DNA of 7,391 nucleotides, taken from contig NZ_JAVRMB020000387.1 in the NCBI RefSeq assembly GCF_031844845.1, positions 1 through 7,391 of the forward strand. Direction: 5' to 3'. How positions within the stretch are numbered: position 1 is the stretch's first letter; every line of letters starts with the position of its first letter. The position numbers and the translations under genes were made by a program. The notes under the pieces are model-generated. The model was not told where the DNA came from and did not search any database. It saw nothing but the letters and a program-made list of their open reading frames with translations. This stretch comes from Endozoicomonas sp031844845. Its GTDB lineage: Bacteria > Pseudomonadota > Gammaproteobacteria > Pseudomonadales > Endozoicomonadaceae. This document shows positions 5,930 through 7,391 of this stretch, in pieces.

Positions 5930-6015
5930 CAGTCATGAACCCTATAAACAGTCATGAACCCTATAAACAGTCATGAACCCTATAAACAGTCATGAACCCT
6001 ATAAACAGTCATGAA
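5930..6015. repeat. 19-bp direct repeat, 4.5 identical copies, in the coaBC/radC divergent region
   Basis: Unit CAGTCATGAACCCTATAAA occurs at 5930, 5949, 5968 and 5987 without mismatches, with a 10-bp partial copy at 6006-6015. A diverged relative, AGTCATGA, recurs at 6030-6037. Each unit carries the palindrome TCATGA and an AT-rich TATAAA. The array lies 49 bp upstream of the coaBC ATG and 82 bp upstream of the radC ATG. It is iteron-like in form, with roughly two helical turns per unit, so successive units face the same side of the helix. A regulatory role is speculative; it may simply be a minisatellite. Confidence 0.97.
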
Positions 6016-6023
6016 TCGCTTGA

Positions 6024-6052
6024 TTGAATAGTCATGAGCTACTCACCATAAA
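6024..6052 (+). promoter_or_regulatory. Weak candidate promoter for radC
   Basis: TTGAAT (6024-6029) and CATAAA (6047-6052) are 17 bp apart and each matches four of six consensus positions. It would start transcription near 6059, giving a leader of about 39 nt. No strong Shine-Dalgarno precedes the radC ATG. It lies just after the 19-bp repeat array. Confidence 0.3.
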
Positions 6053-6097
6053 TCAGCTCCATCATAACAGTGAATAGCTAACGGATATAACTATCTG

Positions 6098-6772
6098 ATG
6101 AGAGCACAACGCTGGAGTAATACTTTGCTTCCCAGAGAAAAGATGCTGGCCATGGGGCCAGCAGCACTGACCGAACCGGAGTTGCTGGCACTACTGTTAA
6201 GAACCGGCTGTCAGGGTGTAAACGTGATGGAACTGGCCGACCAGCTGCTTGAGCAATTTAATGGATTGGAAAAACTGCTAACGGCCCAGCATCAGCAGCT
6301 AATAGCTATTAAAGGACTTGGACCCGCCAAAGCCACACAGCTCAGTGCCATTCTGGAACTGTGCCGACGAGTTCTCCGCCAGAAAGTGGCACAGTCCGAT
6401 ATTATTACCAGCCCAAAATCCACCCGAGAGTATTTACAACTGCATTTTCAGGGTCTTCAGAGAGAGGAGTTTGCCTGTCTTTTTCTGGATACCCGCCACC
6501 GGATCATCGCCCTGGAAACCCTGTTCCAGGGCACATTAAATGCCGCTACAGTTCACCCCAGAGAGGTGGTAAAACAGGCATTGCTTCTCAATGCGGCATC
6601 ACTGATTCTGTGTCACAACCATCCATCCGGAGACCCGGAACCCAGTCAGGCAGATATCCGCATTACCCAAACGCTGAAAGAGGCATTGCAACTGGTGGAT
6701 ATTCAGGTTCTGGATCATATGATCGTAGGGCAGGGAGAGATACTGTCTATGGCTGAACATGGACTGATGTAG
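6098..6772 (+). CDS. radC: RadC family JAB/JAMM-domain protein
   Basis: Has 224 residues, the normal length for the family. The N-terminal part contains LPREKMLAMGPAALTEPELLALLLRTG (10-37) and a helix-hairpin-helix around IAIKGLGPAKATQL (69-82), which suggests DNA contact. The C-terminal JAB domain has the metal-binding signature HNHPSGDPEPSQAD (His173, His175, Ser183, Asp186), with GTLNAATVHPREV (145-157) preceding it. The original link to DNA repair in E. coli was later attributed to another gene, so the cellular role is not firmly established; metalloprotease- or nuclease-like activity is only predicted. The start ATG at 6098 gives the conserved MRAQRWSNTLLPREK beginning. The TAG stop is embedded in the first arm of a REP-like element. 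The rpmB-rpmG genes that follow radC in E. coli are absent here. Confidence 0.95.
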   Translation: MRAQRWSNTLLPREKMLAMGPAALTEPELLALLLRTGCQGVNVMELADQLLEQFNGLEKLLTAQHQQLIAIKGLGPAKATQLSAILELCRRVLRQKVAQSDIITSPKSTREYLQLHFQGLQREEFACLFLDTRHRIIALETLFQGTLNAATVHPREVVKQALLLNAASLILCHNHPSGDPEPSQADIRITQTLKEALQLVDIQVLDHMIVGQGEILSMAEHGLM

Positions 6773-6846
6773 GTTGGGAGCCCCAACACTTTTACCGATG
6801 ATTGCAGATCGTTTGTTGGGGCTCGCATTCGCTCGACCCAACCTGC
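6769..6846. repeat. REP-like composite inverted repeat overlapping the radC stop
   Basis: Outer arms GTAGGTTGGG (6769-6778) and CCCAACCTGC (6837-6846) pair with one G-U. Directly inside, AGCCCCAACA (6779-6788) pairs perfectly with TGTTGGGGCT (6814-6823). GCTCGCATTCGCTCGA lies between the right-hand arms. The motif TTGGGGCTCGCATTCGCTCG, with AGGTTGGG ends, resembles intergenic REP-type repeats I recall from many gammaproteobacterial genomes. It could cap or terminate the radC mRNA. Confidence 0.7.
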
Positions 6847-6884
6847 GTCACCGGTCAATTTCAATGAAACCATGTACTGGGATA

Positions 6885-6929
6885 TCCGTTCACCCTGAGC
6901 GAAGTCGAAGGGCGCTCAGGGTGAACGGA
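6885..6929. repeat. Second REP-like palindrome, 17-bp perfect arms
   Basis: TCCGTTCACCCTGAGCG (6885-6901) is exactly complementary to CGCTCAGGGTGAACGGA (6913-6929), with an 11-nt loop AAGTCGAAGGG. The core GAGCGAAGTCGAAGGG belongs, by recollection, to a dispersed palindromic repeat common in environmental proteobacteria. It lies between the converging ends of radC and engB and could act as a bidirectional terminator, though no U-tract follows. Confidence 0.8.
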
Positions 6930-7009
6930 CGAAGGGTGTTTAGCACGACTTCTACACGGGTCTGGAGTCTCAAGATACAGGGAAGCTATTCCGGAAAATG
7001 CTTCAGAGC

Positions 7010-7391
7010 CTATTCTTCTGAATCAACGTCATCCTCTTCCTCAACATCAGGCTCCGGAGCGAGTAGCCACTCGTCCAGCTTCATGGCCAGCTGATCCACT
7101 CCGGTCTTCTTGAGGGATGAGAACAGCTGAACACTCACCAGTGGAAATCGGATCAGGTTCTGTTTCAGCTTATTCAGTTCCTGCTTTGCTGCTCCCTGGT
7201 TAAGCTTGTCTGCCTTGGTCAGCAGGATGTGCAGAGGTAAGTTAGCACTTACACTCCAATTCAGCATCATCTGGTCAAACTCTTTCATTGGATGGCGAAT
7301 ATCCATCAGCAGAACCAGACCAACCAGAGCTTCACGACGCTCAAGGTAGTCGTTCATATGATGCTGCCACTCTTTCTTCATGGCCACCGGC
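7010..7391 (-). CDS. engB: Ribosome-biogenesis GTP-binding protein EngB/YsxC, C-terminal part
   Basis: TrmE-Era-EngA-EngB-type GTPase needed for late assembly of the 50S subunit; also called YsxC or YihA. The frame runs open to the window edge (...PVAMKKEWQ), so the start and the G1-G3 nucleotide motifs lie outside; 126 codons plus the stop are visible. Features seen are the MDIRHPMKEFD segment after G3, the G4 guanine-specificity motif TKADKL, and the G5 region SSLKKTGVDQL, all in the order of the E. coli protein. The last residues, PDVEEEDDVDSEE, form a very acidic tail slightly longer than usual. The stop is TAG at 7010-7012. It converges with radC across a 237-bp gap holding two REP-like elements. 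Confidence 0.95.
   Translation of the reverse strand, partial: PVAMKKEWQHHMNDYLERREALVGLVLLMDIRHPMKEFDQMMLNWSVSANLPLHILLTKADKLNQGAAKQELNKLKQNLIRFPLVSVQLFSSLKKTGVDQLAMKLDEWLLAPEPDVEEEDDVDSEE

Noticed and set aside
5930..6015. CRISPR array
   Set aside because: The 19-bp units abut directly with no variable spacers, and no cas genes are nearby.
6774..7094. 106-codon frame across the radC-engB gap
   Set aside because: It is built from the two palindromic repeats and the antisense of engB, with no plausible start.

Overview
The window looks like chromosomal DNA from a gammaproteobacterium. It carries housekeeping genes in a gammaproteobacterial arrangement (coaBC-dut-argB-slmA on the minus strand, radC divergent from coaBC, and the end of the ribosome-biogenesis GTPase gene engB/ysxC). 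It also carries several repeat families, a transposase and an ankyrin-like protein. This mix recalls host-associated Oceanospirillales such as Endozoicomonas, but that assignment is an impression from gene content and style, not a proof.

Layout: positions 1-684 hold the 3' part of an IS1595/ISXO2-type insertion sequence, with its transposase on the plus strand and a probable right end near 665-684. Positions 758-2259 hold slmA and argB on the minus strand, only 8 bp apart and probably transcribed together from a promoter near 2376-2403. Positions 2493-3869 hold a plus-strand gene for a 458-residue protein of unknown function. It has a disordered, His/Gln/Trp-rich N-terminus and about seven degenerate ankyrin-like repeats. 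It lies where several related genomes, as I recall them, carry algC, and it runs against the flanking operon. Its 3' flank has a hairpin and an 11-bp minisatellite of about 8.6 copies. Positions 4084-5881 hold dut and coaBC on the minus strand, separated by a perfect 15-bp inverted repeat. The 216-bp divergent region between coaBC and radC carries 4.5 copies of a 19-bp direct repeat. radC (6098-6772) is followed by two different REP-like palindromic elements, then by the C-terminal part of engB/ysxC, which runs off the right edge.

Functionally the core genes are ordinary. argB makes arginine, coaBC makes 4'-phosphopantetheine for coenzyme A, and dut keeps uracil out of DNA. slmA couples chromosome position to FtsZ assembly, and engB serves 50S assembly. 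The role of radC is still debated. The unusual content is the ankyrin-like gene breaking the dut-argB neighbourhood and the number of distinct repeat elements in nearly every intergenic gap. No rRNA, tRNA or CRISPR array was seen, and no intergenic gap exceeds 300 bp.
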